A stretch of 64,000 nt of DNA from an uncultured Alsobacter sp. (GTDB lineage: Bacteria > Pseudomonadota > Alphaproteobacteria > Rhizobiales > Beijerinckiaceae). Below, one piece after another: positions 15,991 through 25,924 of the stretch. A program made the position numbers and the translations under genes. The notes beneath the pieces were generated by a model, which did no database searches, was not told where the DNA came from, and saw only the letters and a list, made by a program, of their open reading frames with translations. The stretch lies in contig NZ_CAMFHB010000023.1 of assembly GCF_945952055.1 (NCBI RefSeq), forward strand, positions 1-64,000, read 5' to 3'. Position 1 is the stretch's first letter, and each line of letters opens with the position of its first letter.

Positions 15991-16692
15991 ATGACCAGCC
16001 CCAGCGTCGTGATGGTGACCGGTGCCTCGGGAAATCTCGGACGCGCGGTTCTCGGCGAACTCGCGCAGCGCCCCGTCCGCATCGTCGCGGTAGACCGCGA
16101 GCATGCGGCTCTCGAGGCCGCGCTGTCGGGGGCCGGAGAGGGACACGCGCTGCATGCCGGCGTCGACCTGACCGACGCCGGGGCGGTGGCCACCGTCATC
16201 GAGGACACCCTGAAGGCGTACGGGCGCATCGACGGGGTCGTCCACACCGTCGGGGGCTTCGCCTACGCATCGCTCGCCGACAGCGACGCCGCGCTCTTCG
16301 AACGCATGTTCCGCCTCAACGTCGTGACCACGGTGAACGTCGTGCGCGCGGCGATGGCGCCCATGCGCGCGGCCAGGCGGGGCAGCATCGTGGCCGTCGC
16401 CGCGGGAGCGGCCGTCAAGGCGCCGGCCGGCCTGGCCGCCTATGCGGCGGCGAAGGCCGGGGTGCTGCGCCTCATGGAAAGCTTCGCGGACGAGGCGAAG
16501 GCCGACGCCGTGCGCATCAACTGCGTGCTGCCCAGCATCATCGACACGCCCCAGAACCGCGCGGACATGCCGGATGCCGACCCTGCCCGCTGGGTCCGGC
16601 CGGAGAAACTCGCCTCCGTGATCGGCTTCCTCCTCAGCGACGCGGCATCGGACGTCACCGGGGCGGCCATTTCGGTACCGGGGCGGGTGTGA
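15991..16692 (+). CDS. Short-chain dehydrogenase/reductase-like protein lacking the catalytic Ser
   Basis: The 233-residue protein has an SDR Rossmann fold: GASGNLGRA (11-19) binds NAD(P), and N110, Y151 and K155 (YAAAK) match the active site. The catalytic Ser, expected 13 residues before the Tyr, is Ala138 (VAVAAGAAV). The protein may therefore be non-catalytic or use a variant mechanism. It begins 14 bases after the FRD-Rieske operon and is probably its last gene, although a stand-alone role is possible. It is soluble. Confidence 0.82.
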   Translation: MTSPSVVMVTGASGNLGRAVLGELAQRPVRIVAVDREHAALEAALSGAGEGHALHAGVDLTDAGAVATVIEDTLKAYGRIDGVVHTVGGFAYASLADSDAALFERMFRLNVVTTVNVVRAAMAPMRAARRGSIVAVAAGAAVKAPAGLAAYAAAKAGVLRLMESFADEAKADAVRINCVLPSIIDTPQNRADMPDADPARWVRPEKLASVIGFLLSDAASDVTGAAISVPGRV

Positions 16693-16716
16693 GGCAACGT
16701 CGGAAAATGACGATCG

Positions 16717-17949
16717 TCAACTGCGCTTCGCAGGCCCGGCGGCGATGAGCCAGTTCAGGGCGGACGCGACGGCGAGGTAGATGGCGCAGCCGATGGCCAG
16801 GCTCGCCAACCCCACCTTCGCGTCGAGGACGAAGCCGAAAAGCCCCGGCGTGGAGGCCGAGCCGACGACGCCGATGGCGCCGGCGAGCGCCCGGATCGTG
16901 CCCAGCCGCTCCGTGCCGTAGAGCTCGGCCAGCACCGCCGGCACGACCACGCCATTGGCGGCGGAGCTCACGCCGAGCAGCGCGAAGAAGACGATGGGAT
17001 GCGGCGGGCCGTCCGGCGACATCATCGTCAGCGCCGCGATGGCCAGGAACACGAGGTGGAACCGGCACACGCGCACGGCGCGGAAGCGGTCGACCAGCCA
17101 GCCGATCACCATGTTGGTGCAGATGGCGGCCCCGGCATAGGCGGGAATGCCGAAGGCCAGCGCCTCCAGGCTCCAGCCGAAGATGTCGGCGAGCAGGCGC
17201 TGGTGGAAGAAGATGCCGGTGACGATGGCGCTCGGCGCGATCATCGACGGGATGAAGACGAGGAAGCGCCAGTCCTTCAGCACGTCGCGCCGGCCGATGA
17301 GCTTCACGGCCGGGGCCGGCGCGGCATCGGGCGCGGGGGCGGCGCCGGCGGCCGCCATGCGGCGGGCGCGGCGGTCGGCGAGCACCGTGGTGGTGAGGAC
17401 CACCGCCAGCACCGAAAACAGCACCAGCGCCGCGATGCGCCACTGGAACACCCAGCCCCAGGTCGCGATGACGAGCAGCACGAGGCCGGGCAGCAGGAAC
17501 TCGCCGCTGGAAAAGCCCAGCGCGACGATGCTCACCGCCCGTCCGCGGATGCCCTGGGGCAGCCGGGCGGCGGCGGTGACGGCGGCGTGCGCGATCATGC
17601 CCTGCCCGAAGAAGCGCAGGCCGAACAGGCACAGGCCGACCACCACGACGCTGGGCGCCAGCGACAGGCCCAGCGCGCAGAAGCCCAGCCCCGCCAGCGC
17701 CACGCCGGCATAGGCACGCGTCGACACCCGGTCGAGCACGCCGCCCGCCCAGATCATGATGAGGCCCGAGCACAGCGTCGCCAGCGAGTAGATGGAGCCG
17801 AACGCGCCGTTGGAGAGGCCGAAGGTGGCCCGGAGGTCCGGCCCAGACAGCGAGATGAAGAAGGTCTGCCCCACCGAGGAGAGGAACCCCAGGCCGTAAC
17901 CCAGCAGGACGATGCCGCCATGCTGGCGCAGAAGGTGGCGGTAGCTCAT
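16717..17949 (-). CDS. Major facilitator superfamily transporter
   Basis: This 410-residue membrane protein has twelve predicted helices and a central cytoplasmic loop rich in Ala/Pro (about 205-225). The loop GGVLDRVSTRA matches the MFS G-x-x-x-D-R-x-x-x-R pattern between helices 2 and 3. The start at 17949 gives an N-terminus directly before helix 1; longer frames are Pro-rich and unlikely. The substrate is unknown. It is convergent with the SDR gene. Confidence 0.88.
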   Translation of the reverse strand: MSYRHLLRQHGGIVLLGYGLGFLSSVGQTFFISLSGPDLRATFGLSNGAFGSIYSLATLCSGLIMIWAGGVLDRVSTRAYAGVALAGLGFCALGLSLAPSVVVVGLCLFGLRFFGQGMIAHAAVTAAARLPQGIRGRAVSIVALGFSSGEFLLPGLVLLVIATWGWVFQWRIAALVLFSVLAVVLTTTVLADRRARRMAAAGAAPAPDAAPAPAVKLIGRRDVLKDWRFLVFIPSMIAPSAIVTGIFFHQRLLADIFGWSLEALAFGIPAYAGAAICTNMVIGWLVDRFRAVRVCRFHLVFLAIAALTMMSPDGPPHPIVFFALLGVSSAANGVVVPAVLAELYGTERLGTIRALAGAIGVVGSASTPGLFGFVLDAKVGLASLAIGCAIYLAVASALNWLIAAGPAKRS

Positions 17950-18110
17950 CGCGGCAGGGGAAACGGGCGGCGGGACGGGCGGGCTCCCCCACCATAGCCC
18001 AATCCGTGGGCGGCTCACCTGCCAATTGCCGGATATTTGCGCGTGTGCGCCTTGCGTCGGGCGCATGAGGCAGGGGGCGGAGGGTTGCCTCTTCCACGCT
18101 CCCACCTTTC

Positions 18111-18209
18111 CGTCATGGCCGGGCTTGGCCCGGCCACCCACGACTTGGGCGCGGTCCCGGCAAAGTCGTGGATGGCCGGGCCAAGCCCGGCCAGGACGGC
18201 TGAGAGGGG
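18111..18209. repeat. Palindromic repeat B, copy 2
   Basis: Inverted repeat with outer arms CGTCATGGCCGGGCTTGGCC and GGCCGGGCCAAGCCCGGCCA, inner arms CCACGACTT and AAGTCGTGG, ending GACGGCTGAGAGGG. It lies between the MFS start and the end of the flavin-reductase-like gene. Confidence 0.85.
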
Positions 18210-18237
18210 GCGGCGTGTGACCTGGCGCAGCGCGCCC

Positions 18238-18846
18238 TCACGCCCGCGTCGGGCGCTCCAACGCGAAGGCGCTGTCCACCACCGCGTAGTCGGCGTAGCC
18301 GCAGCGGGCGATGGGCCTGGCCTTGAGCATGTCGAAGCGGCCCTCGGGGGTGATGTAGGCGTCGTCGATGAACACGCCGACCACCTGGCCGAGCACCAGG
18401 TGCGTGTCCATGGGCTCGCCCTGGTGGGTGCTGAGCTGCACGACCTGCACGAGCTTGCACTCCAGCGCCGCCGCGACGCCCTTGACGCGCGGGGGCTTCA
18501 CCAGGCGCGAGGGCTCCTGCTCCAGGCGGGCGTGCTCGAACTCGGACTTGCCGCGCGCGAGCGGCGCCGAGGTGGCGTTCATGGCGTCGCGCAGGTCCCA
18601 GGTCGCGAGGTTGCAGACGAACTCGCCCGTCTCCTCGACGAAGGTGACGCTGTCCTTCCGGCCCTCGCTGGAGAAGCCGACGATGGGCGGGCGCGAGGAG
18701 AAGGCGTTGAAGAAGCTGTAGGGCGCGAGGTTGAGCTCGCCGGCCTTGTTCAGCGACGAGATCCAGCCGATGGGCCGCGGGGCGACGATGGCCTTCAGCG
18801 GATCGTGCGGCAGGCCGTGGCCGTAGGTGACGGTGTCGTAGAACAT
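18238..18846 (-). CDS. Flavin reductase-like FMN-binding split-barrel protein
   Basis: The 202-residue protein belongs to the flavin-reductase-like/DIM6 group: IVAPRPIGWISSLNKAGELNLAPYS is the characteristic FMN-binding opening (PRPIGWISS at about 23-31), with SFFNAFSSRPPIVGFSS following. It probably binds FMN and acts as a flavin reductase or as the reductase partner of an oxygenase. The nitroreductase gene lies 16 bp upstream on the same strand, so the two flavoproteins form an operon. Confidence 0.85.
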   Translation of the reverse strand: MFYDTVTYGHGLPHDPLKAIVAPRPIGWISSLNKAGELNLAPYSFFNAFSSRPPIVGFSSEGRKDSVTFVEETGEFVCNLATWDLRDAMNATSAPLARGKSEFEHARLEQEPSRLVKPPRVKGVAAALECKLVQVVQLSTHQGEPMDTHLVLGQVVGVFIDDAYITPEGRFDMLKARPIARCGYADYAVVDSAFALERPTRA

Positions 18847-18862
18847 CGGGGGATCTCCGGTC

Positions 18863-19450
18863 TCAGGCCCAGCGCGTGACGATGTCGGCCATCACCGGCC
18901 GGACGCGATCCTCGGGGCGCTCGCCCCGGCCGATGTGGACGAAGCCGGCGACCACCTCGGTCTCGGCGAGGCCGAAGGCGGTCATGAAGGCCCGGTCATA
19001 GGCCATCCACTCGGTGAGCCAGGCGGTGACGAAGCCCATGGCCACGGCGGCCGTGGTCAGCGCCATGCACACAGCGCCGGCCGAGAGCTGCTGCTCCCAC
19101 ACGGGGATCTTGGGGTGCTGCGCGGCGCGGCTCACCACCGCCACCACCACGGGCGCGCGGGAGAAGCGGTTGCGCTCCAGCGCCACGCGCTCGGCATCCG
19201 CGCCGGGGTTGTTCGTCACGAAGATGTCGCCGGCGATGGCGCCCAGCCGGTCGCGGGCCGCGCCTTCCACGATCACGAAACGCCAGGGCGCGAGCTTGCC
19301 GTGGTCGGGCACGCGCGCGGCGATGGCCAGCATCGCCTCGAGCTCGGCCGCGGTCGGGCCGGGTCCGGTCATCAGGTGCGGCGCCAGGGACCGGCGCGTG
19401 CGCAGAAGCTCGATCGTGGCGGGCGAAGTCCAGGCGGAGGTGTCGGTCAT
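18863..19450 (-). CDS. Nitroreductase-family flavoprotein
   Basis: The 195-residue protein is of the small YdjA-like nitroreductase type. RTRRSLAPHLMTGPGPT (17-33) is the FMN phosphate/ribityl site, PDHGKLAPWRFVIVEG (48-63) the active-site strand, and the C-terminal HIGRGERPEDR the usual FMN-contact tail. It is expected to reduce nitro or quinone compounds with NAD(P)H. It is first in an operon with the FMN split-barrel gene. Confidence 0.88.
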   Translation of the reverse strand: MTDTSAWTSPATIELLRTRRSLAPHLMTGPGPTAAELEAMLAIAARVPDHGKLAPWRFVIVEGAARDRLGAIAGDIFVTNNPGADAERVALERNRFSRAPVVVAVVSRAAQHPKIPVWEQQLSAGAVCMALTTAAVAMGFVTAWLTEWMAYDRAFMTAFGLAETEVVAGFVHIGRGERPEDRVRPVMADIVTRWA

Positions 19451-19637
19451 GGTGTCCGTCGGCAGGATCTCGTGCGTCGGGCTGACGCATTCATGCGCCG
19501 TTCAGGGCGTCGCTGGCATATCCCGGGCCAAGGCCGGTGATGGCCCCCCGGGCGCGCAGGGCTACCGAGCTAAGGCGGTGGCCGACGTCCGTCAAGGCCG
19601 CTTCCCCTCCCCCCGCGCCCGCAGGACGCCCCAGCCC

Positions 19638-22118
19638 ATGCGCTTCCCCTTCGCCCAGCGCTCCCCGGCCCCGCCGGCGGCGAGCACTCAGGGTGGCTCC
19701 CACACCGTTCCCCCGCATACCTGGTCGCGCCGCGACGTGGGCGTGGCGGTCGCGGCCGTGTGCCTGTTCTGGACCGTGGCGGCCTCGCTGTGGTGGATCG
19801 CCGGCGGCGTGGTGCCCTGGGACAGCAAGAACCACTTCTATCCCATGCTGCGGCACCTGGGCGCCTCGCTCGCCCAGGGCGAGTGGCCGCTGTGGAACCC
19901 CTATCACTTCAGCGGGCATCCGGCGGTCGCCGACCCGCAGTCGCTGCTCTTCACGCCCACCATGGTGGCCTTCGCCTGGCTCGTGCCAGCGCCCTCCATG
20001 GAGCTCTTCGACACGGTGGTCTTCGCCCACCTGCTGCTGCCGGCCTTCGCCATCCTGGCGCTGTTCGCGCGCAAGGGCTGGCATCCCGCGGGCGCGGTGC
20101 TGGCGGCCATGATGATCGTGCTCGGCGGCTCGGCCGCGGCGCGCCTGCAGCACACGGGCATGATCTTCAGCTACGCCTTCTTCGTGCCGGCCTTCGTGTT
20201 CCTGGAGGGCGCCCTCACCGCGCCGGAGCGCCGCTCGCGCCTCTTGCAGGCCGCCGGCTTCGCGCTCAGCGCCGCGCTGATGGCGCTGGGCCGCGACCAG
20301 ATCGCCTTCCTCGGCACGCTGACGCTGGCCGGCCTCGTGCTGCACCTCACGCTCGGCCAGGACCGGCCACTGCGCTGGTTCGCCGGCCGCCTGCCCTTGC
20401 TCTTCGGCATGGGCCTCGCCGTGGTGGCGCTGCTCGCCGTGCCGGCGCTGCTGACGCTGCAGTTCCTGATGGATTCCAACCGGCCCGCCATCTCCTACGG
20501 CGTCGCGGCCATGAACTCGCTGCCACCCTCGAGCCTGGCCACCCTCGTCGCGCCCAACATCTTCGGCACGCTGAACCTGACCTACGACTACTGGGGTCCC
20601 ATGTGGGACACGGTTCCGGAAGGCACCTACACCGACCGCGCGGTGAACTACCTGTTCGCCGGCACGCTGCCGATGGTGATGATCTTCTGGCAGGGCATCG
20701 GCCGCCGCGCCCTCGCCGACCGCGAGGTCCGCTTCTTCGTGGCGCTGCTCGTGGCGGCGCTGATCTATTCCTTCGGGCGCTACACCCCGATCTTCGTGCG
20801 CCTGTTCGACCACGTGCCGGGCATCTCGCTGTACCGCCGCCCCGCGGACGCGACGTTCTACATCAACATCGCGCTCGCCGTGCTGGCCGGCTACAGCCTG
20901 CACCGCTACGTGCGCACGCCGCGCCGCGAGCGCACGCCGGGCGGGTTGGGCCGGGTGGCCTCCGGCCTCGCCGCATCCCTGCTGCCCGCCGGCCTGATCG
21001 CCGTCGGCGTGGGCTTCTCCCTGCGCGTGGGCCATGGCGAGGCCGCCTTCATCCAGGCGGCGCTGTTCCTCGGCATCGCGCTCATCGGCCTCAGCCTCGC
21101 CATGCCGCAGCCGAGCCCGGCCACGCGCGCCATGGCGGCGGCCGCCATCGTGGCGCTGACCGGAGGCGAGCTCGTGTGGCGCAACGCCGCCTCGGCGCTC
21201 AACATGGAGCCGGCCACCCGCTACGCCGTCTACAACGCGCTGAGCCCGTCCGACTATGCGGGCCTCGCCACCCTGAAGCGCGAGCTCGACGAGCGCCATG
21301 CCCGCGGCGAGCGGCCCCGGGTGGAGATCCTGGGCCTGGGCGGGGCCTGGCAGAACGCCTCGATGGTCCTCGGGCTGGAGGACACCGTGGGCTACAACGC
21401 GCTGCGCATCTCCGAGTACGAGCGCGCCGTCGGCTCGGGCGAGAACGCGGTGGAGCTCGGACTGCGCCAGTTCCCCGGCACGTTCCGCGGCTACCGCTGC
21501 AGCCTCGCCTCGCTGCTCGGCCTCGAATATCTCGTGCTCGACCGGCCCGCCGAGAAGCTGCCCACGCATTTCCCGCGGCTGCGCGGGGCCACCCTGCTGC
21601 ACGGCTCCGACACGCTGTGGATCTACCGGCTGGCGCCGGCGGCGCCGCGGGCCTACGTCGCGACGCTGCTGAAGCCGGTGGACGTGGACGAGGCCCTGGA
21701 CCAGGAGGAACTGCCCGAATTCGACCGCACCCAGGCCGCCCTCATCGACAAGTCGGACGTCGAGCTGCTCGACCGCAGCTACCCCGATCCCGACCGCACC
21801 ACGGGCACGCCGCCCTCCCACGCCACGGTCAGCATCCTCGCCTACAAGCGCAACAAGGTGACGCTGGAGGTGAGCACCGAACAGGCCGGGCTGCTCGTGC
21901 TGCACGACCTCTACTATCCGGGCTGGGACGTGACGGTGGACGGCGAGCCGATGACGGTGCTGCGCGCCAACCTGCTGTTCCGTGGCGTGGAGGTGCCCGC
22001 CGGCCATCACCGCGTGGAGTTCACGTTCCGGCCGCTTTCGCGCGACAATCTGCTGACGGCCGCCGCCGACCTCGTGAGAGGCCGCGAGGAGGCGGCACCC
22101 GTGGCAACTGCCCGTTGA
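19638..22118 (+). CDS. YfhO-like polytopic membrane protein
   Basis: The 826-residue protein has about twelve membrane helices over residues 35-520, then a large soluble C-terminal domain. Motifs early in the chain (WDSKNHFYPMLRHLG, WPLWNPYHFSGHPAVADPQS) match the YfhO/GT-C-like family, in which an acidic residue in the first outer loop is thought to bind a lipid-linked sugar. The C-terminus (DLYYPGWDVTVDGEP ... NLLFRGVEVPAGHHRVEFTFRP) is the typical YfhO ending. Envelope polysaccharide or lipid glycosylation is the family-level guess. It is followed by an exported beta-repeat protein. Confidence 0.82.
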   Translation: MRFPFAQRSPAPPAASTQGGSHTVPPHTWSRRDVGVAVAAVCLFWTVAASLWWIAGGVVPWDSKNHFYPMLRHLGASLAQGEWPLWNPYHFSGHPAVADPQSLLFTPTMVAFAWLVPAPSMELFDTVVFAHLLLPAFAILALFARKGWHPAGAVLAAMMIVLGGSAAARLQHTGMIFSYAFFVPAFVFLEGALTAPERRSRLLQAAGFALSAALMALGRDQIAFLGTLTLAGLVLHLTLGQDRPLRWFAGRLPLLFGMGLAVVALLAVPALLTLQFLMDSNRPAISYGVAAMNSLPPSSLATLVAPNIFGTLNLTYDYWGPMWDTVPEGTYTDRAVNYLFAGTLPMVMIFWQGIGRRALADREVRFFVALLVAALIYSFGRYTPIFVRLFDHVPGISLYRRPADATFYINIALAVLAGYSLHRYVRTPRRERTPGGLGRVASGLAASLLPAGLIAVGVGFSLRVGHGEAAFIQAALFLGIALIGLSLAMPQPSPATRAMAAAAIVALTGGELVWRNAASALNMEPATRYAVYNALSPSDYAGLATLKRELDERHARGERPRVEILGLGGAWQNASMVLGLEDTVGYNALRISEYERAVGSGENAVELGLRQFPGTFRGYRCSLASLLGLEYLVLDRPAEKLPTHFPRLRGATLLHGSDTLWIYRLAPAAPRAYVATLLKPVDVDEALDQEELPEFDRTQAALIDKSDVELLDRSYPDPDRTTGTPPSHATVSILAYKRNKVTLEVSTEQAGLLVLHDLYYPGWDVTVDGEPMTVLRANLLFRGVEVPAGHHRVEFTFRPLSRDNLLTAAADLVRGREEAAPVATAR

Positions 22119-22150
22119 CGTTCGTCACCGGGCGGCGCATTGGCAGATCC

Positions 22151-23116
22151 ATGACGTTGTTGACCGCATTCCGAACGGCCGTCGTCGCCCTCGCCCTCGC
22201 CGCCTCCGCGGCGGGCGCGGCGGCGCAGACCCTGCCGGCACCTACCCTGCCGGCACCGACGCTTCCCGCCCCCGCCTCCCCGGCGGACGGGCGTTCGGCC
22301 ACCACGCCGACCCCACCGCTCGCGCCCCCGACGCCCGGCCGCGACTCGAACGCGACCACCGGCCCGCGCGACACCGGCACGCTCAACATCTACGCCACCC
22401 TGCCAGGGCAATCGGGGCTCATCCGCAACGGGCTCGTCTGGCGCCTCTACCGGGACGCGGGGGACGAGCCGCAGCTGGTCCAGACCTCCCAGCAGCCGGC
22501 GCCGTCCTTCTCGCTGGAGCCCGGCGTCTACGTCGTGCACGTCACCTTCGGCCTGGCCAGCGCCACCAAGCGCATCGTCATGGGACCGACGGCGGTCAAC
22601 GAGAGCCTCGTCATCAACGCAGGCGCGCTGGTGCTGGGCGGCGTCATCGGCGACACGCCGATCCCGCCCGAGAAGCTGAAGTTCAACGTCTTCGTGCCGA
22701 TCGGCAACGACCCGGAAGCCCGCGTCGTGGTGTCGGACGTGAGCGGCGGCAAGCTCATCCGCCTGCCGGAGGGCACCTACCGCGTGGTCTCCACCTATGG
22801 CGACTCCAACGCCATCACCAATGCCGACCTGAAGGTCGAAAGCGGCCGCGTCACCGAGGCGACGCTGCGCCATCGCGCCGCCACCGTGACCCTGAAGCTG
22901 GTCATCGCCGCCGGCACCGAGGCGCTGGCCAACACCTCCTTCAGCGTGCTGACGCCCGGCGGCGACACCATCCGCGAGGCGATCGGCGCCTTTCCGTCGA
23001 TGACGCTGGCGGAAGGCGACTACGTCGTCATCGCCCGCAACGGCGGCAAGGTGTACACGCAGGAGTTCAACGTGAAGTCCGGCTTCGACAGGGACATCGA
23101 GGTCATCGTCAAATAG
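22151..23116 (+). CDS. Exported protein with three beta-sandwich repeats
   Basis: The 321-residue protein has a signal peptide (1-26), a short tandem Pro linker (LPAPTLPAPTLPAPASP, 28-44), then three related segments. Each contains a turn of the form L-x-x-G-x-Y-x-V: LEPGVYVVHVTFG, LPEGTYRVVSTYG and LAEGDYVVIARNGG. This pattern is typical of carboxypeptidase-regulatory-like or prealbumin-like sandwiches. It is probably periplasmic and possibly binds a ligand or surface polymer. It begins 32 bp after the YfhO-like gene and is likely co-transcribed. Confidence 0.75.
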   Translation: MTLLTAFRTAVVALALAASAAGAAAQTLPAPTLPAPTLPAPASPADGRSATTPTPPLAPPTPGRDSNATTGPRDTGTLNIYATLPGQSGLIRNGLVWRLYRDAGDEPQLVQTSQQPAPSFSLEPGVYVVHVTFGLASATKRIVMGPTAVNESLVINAGALVLGGVIGDTPIPPEKLKFNVFVPIGNDPEARVVVSDVSGGKLIRLPEGTYRVVSTYGDSNAITNADLKVESGRVTEATLRHRAATVTLKLVIAAGTEALANTSFSVLTPGGDTIREAIGAFPSMTLAEGDYVVIARNGGKVYTQEFNVKSGFDRDIEVIVK

Positions 23117-23208
23117 CCGGCCGGCATTGATCCATGTCGTTTGAACCCGGCGCGGAGCGTGGGAGTCTTCTCCGCAGACGCATTCCGCGCCGGCCCTGAG
23201 GATCGACC

Positions 23209-23583
23209 ATGGACCGCTCCCCCGCTTTCACGCTTCGCGTTCTGGCCCTGGGCCTCGTGACCGCCCTGGCCGTTCCGGCCGCCGCCCAGGTGGTGGCGCC
23301 GACGCCCCTGCCCCAGGAGCCCGCGGCCGCAGCCAGGAAGGGCGATCCGGCCAACGGCAAGGTCATCGCGCAGCGCTGGTGCGCGGAGTGCCACGTGGTC
23401 ACGCCCGAGCAGACGAGCGGCAAGGCCGACGTCCCGCCCTTCTCCGCTATCGCCGCCAAGGGCTACAAGGACGACAGCCTCCAGCGCTTCCTCATGAACC
23501 CGCATCCCAAGATGCCGGACATGCAGATCGGCCGGAACGAGGCCGCCGACCTGGTGGCCTGGATAGACCTGCAGAAGAAGTGA
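23209..23583 (+). CDS. Small periplasmic c-type cytochrome
   Basis: The 124-residue protein has a signal peptide (1-27), a single heme-attachment site CAECH (C58, C61, H62) and a likely axial Met in HPKMPDM (M102 or M105). It is a class I monoheme cytochrome c, soluble in the periplasm. The electron partners are unknown. Repeat DNA follows the gene and separates it from the convergent thrS. Confidence 0.9.
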   Translation: MDRSPAFTLRVLALGLVTALAVPAAAQVVAPTPLPQEPAAAARKGDPANGKVIAQRWCAECHVVTPEQTSGKADVPPFSAIAAKGYKDDSLQRFLMNPHPKMPDMQIGRNEAADLVAWIDLQKK

Positions 23584-23595
23584 GGTCGAGGGCGG

Positions 23596-23861
23596 TGCGT
23601 CCTTCGACACGGCCGCCATGCGGCTGCTCAGAGGATGGGAATCATTCAGCCGTCCAGCTTGCCTCACTCTCTCCGCGTCATGGCCGGGCTTGGCCCGGCC
23701 ACCCACGACTGCAGAATGGCGCAGGCAAAGTCGTAGTTCCCGGGCCAAGCCCGGGGATGACGGCTGAAAGGTCGGTTTGAGCTGGAGTATCGGTCCTTGG
23801 CTAAGAGGCTCACATGCTCTGAGCAGGCCGCGCAGCGGCCGTGTCGAAGGACGCAAGATTT
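23596..23861. repeat. Composite of repeats C-B-C between cytochrome c and thrS
   Basis: Two inverted C elements (TGCGTCCTTCGACACGGCCG at 23596 onward, and CGGCCGTGTCGAAGGACGCA ending near 23855) flank a B element (23676-23771: CGTCATGGCCGGGCTTGGCC ... ATGACGGCTGAAAGG). The whole can fold as nested hairpins between convergent genes and may stand in for a terminator. No gene is present. Confidence 0.8.
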
Positions 23862-23873
23862 CTCCGCCCGCTC

Positions 23874-25868
23874 CTACTCCGCTGCCTGCCGCATCGCCGC
23901 CTTGCGCTTCAGGTCCGGCGGCACGGCCTCGTCCACCAGGGCGGTCAAGGCTGCGTCGAGTCCCAGGACCTGCTGGGCCTGCGAGCCCAGGCGGCGGATC
24001 GACACGGTGCGCTCGGCGGCTTCCTTGCGGCCCACCGCGATGATGACCGGCACCTTGGCCAGCGAGTGCTCGCGGACCTTGTAGCTGATCTTCTCGTTGC
24101 GCAGGTCGAAGCGGGCCCGCAGCCCCGCGTCGAGCGCGGCGCGGGTGACCTCGCGGGCGTAGTCGTCGGCGTCGCTGGTGATCGGGCAGACCACGATCTG
24201 CTCGGGCGAGAGCCAGAGCGGGAAGTTGCCGGCATAGCTCTCGATCAGGATGCCGAGGAAGCGCTCCATCGAGCCGCAGATGGCACGATGCACCATCACG
24301 GGCCGCGTCTTCTCGCCGTCGGCGCCGATGTAGAACGCGCCGAAGCGTTCGGGCAGGTTGAAGTCGACCTGCGTGGTGCCGCACTGCCATTCGCGGCCGA
24401 TCGCGTCGCGCAGCGTGTACTCGAACTTCGGGCCGTAGAAGGTACCCTCGCCCTCGTTCACGCCCGTCTTGATGCGGTTCGAGTCGGCCGCCATCTTGCC
24501 GAGCACCTTCTTCAGGATGCCCTCGGCGTGGTCCCACATGGCATCGGTGCCGACGCGCTTCTCGGGACGGGTGGCGAGCTTCACCATCACCTCCTCGAAG
24601 CCGAAGTCGCGGTAGACTGACATCATCAGGTCGTTGATCGCCAGGCACTCTGCCTCGAGCTGCTCCTCCGTGCAGAAGATGTGCGCGTCGTCCTGCGTGA
24701 AGGCGCGCACGCGCATCAGCCCGTGCAGCGCGCCCGACGCCTCGTAGCGGTGCACCGCGCCGAATTCGGCAAGGCGGATCGGGAGGTCGCGGTAGCTCTT
24801 CAACCCATGCTTGAAGATCTGCACGTGGCCGGGGCAGTTCATCGGCTTGAGCGCGAAGATGCGCTGGTCGGCCTCCGGATCCTCGGGATGCGTGAAGGCA
24901 TGCGCGGATTTCACCGCGAACATGTTCTCCTGGTACCAGCCCCAATGGCCCGAGGTCTCCCACAGGCTCTTGTCGAGCACCTGCGGAGCGTTGACCTCGT
25001 CGTAGTCGCCGCGCAAGCGCCGGCGCATGTAGGCGATCAGGGTCTGGAACAGCGTCCAGCCCTTGGGATGCCAGAACACCGTGCCGGGCCCCTCCTCCTG
25101 GAAGTGGAAGAGGTCCATCTCGCGGCCGAGCCGGCGGTGGTCGCGCTTCTCGGCCTCCTCGAGCTGGGTGAGGTAGGCGTCCAGCTCCTCCTTCGTGGCG
25201 AAAGCGGTGGCGTAGATGCGGGTCAGCATCGGGTTGTTGCTGTCGCCGCGCCAATAGGCGCCGGCCACCTTCATGAGCTTGAAGTGCTGGCCGATCTTGC
25301 CCGTCGAGGTCATGTGCGGGCCGCGGCACAGGTCGAACCAGTCGCCCTGCCGGTAGATCTTGAGGTCCTGCCCCTCGGGGATCGCGTCCACGAGCTCGAC
25401 CTTGAAGGCCTCGCCCTTCTCGGCGAAGACGCGCCGGGCCTGCTCGCGGGACCACACCTCCTTGGTGAAGGGCTTGTCCCGCGCGATGATGGCCCGCATC
25501 TCCGCCTCGATCGCCGGGAAATCCTCGGGCGTGAAGGGCTCGTTGCGGGCGAAGTCGTAGTAGAAGCCGTTCTCGATCACCGGGCCGATGGTGACCTGCG
25601 TGCCCGGCCAGAGGTTCTGCACCGCCTCGGCCAGCACGTGGGCGGCGTCGTGGCGGATGAGCTCGAGCGCGCGGGGATCCTCCCGCGACACGAATTCGAG
25701 CTTCGCGTCCCTGGCGATCGGATCGGCGAGATCGGCGAGCGTGCCGTCGAGCGCCATGGCGACCGTGCGCTTGGCGAGCGAGGGCGAAATGCCCTTGGCG
25801 ATGTCGAGGCCGGTCGTTCCCTCGGGGAAGGACCGCACGGCGCCATCGGGAAAAGTGACGTTGATCAT
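23874..25868 (-). CDS. thrS: Threonyl-tRNA synthetase
   Basis: This 664-residue enzyme charges tRNA-Thr. Domains in order are the N-terminal TGS domain (1-60), the editing/SAD domain with [11 protein letters not shown] and YDFARNEPF, the class II core (about 245-545) with [12 protein letters not shown] and [12 protein letters not shown], and the HGTP_anticodon domain (about 550-650, [13 protein letters not shown]). Length and motif content are standard. The start at 25868 gives MINVTFPDG, the usual TGS beginning. It is convergent with the cytochrome gene. Confidence 0.98.
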   Translation of the reverse strand: MINVTFPDGAVRSFPEGTTGLDIAKGISPSLAKRTVAMALDGTLADLADPIARDAKLEFVSREDPRALELIRHDAAHVLAEAVQNLWPGTQVTIGPVIENGFYYDFARNEPFTPEDFPAIEAEMRAIIARDKPFTKEVWSREQARRVFAEKGEAFKVELVDAIPEGQDLKIYRQGDWFDLCRGPHMTSTGKIGQHFKLMKVAGAYWRGDSNNPMLTRIYATAFATKEELDAYLTQLEEAEKRDHRRLGREMDLFHFQEEGPGTVFWHPKGWTLFQTLIAYMRRRLRGDYDEVNAPQVLDKSLWETSGHWGWYQENMFAVKSAHAFTHPEDPEADQRIFALKPMNCPGHVQIFKHGLKSYRDLPIRLAEFGAVHRYEASGALHGLMRVRAFTQDDAHIFCTEEQLEAECLAINDLMMSVYRDFGFEEVMVKLATRPEKRVGTDAMWDHAEGILKKVLGKMAADSNRIKTGVNEGEGTFYGPKFEYTLRDAIGREWQCGTTQVDFNLPERFGAFYIGADGEKTRPVMVHRAICGSMERFLGILIESYAGNFPLWLSPEQIVVCPITSDADDYAREVTRAALDAGLRARFDLRNEKISYKVREHSLAKVPVIIAVGRKEAAERTVSIRRLGSQAQQVLGLDAALTALVDEAVPPDLKRKAAMRQAAE

Positions 25869-25924
25869 GGCGGGTCTCCGGCTCACTCCTGCGCACGAAG
25901 CAGGTAAGCGATGGGGCGGACGGC

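Noticed and set aside
19491-22010. An 839-codon minus-strand frame opposite the YfhO-like gene
   Set aside because: No recognisable motif and extreme His/Gly/Arg content; the plus strand encodes a clear membrane protein.
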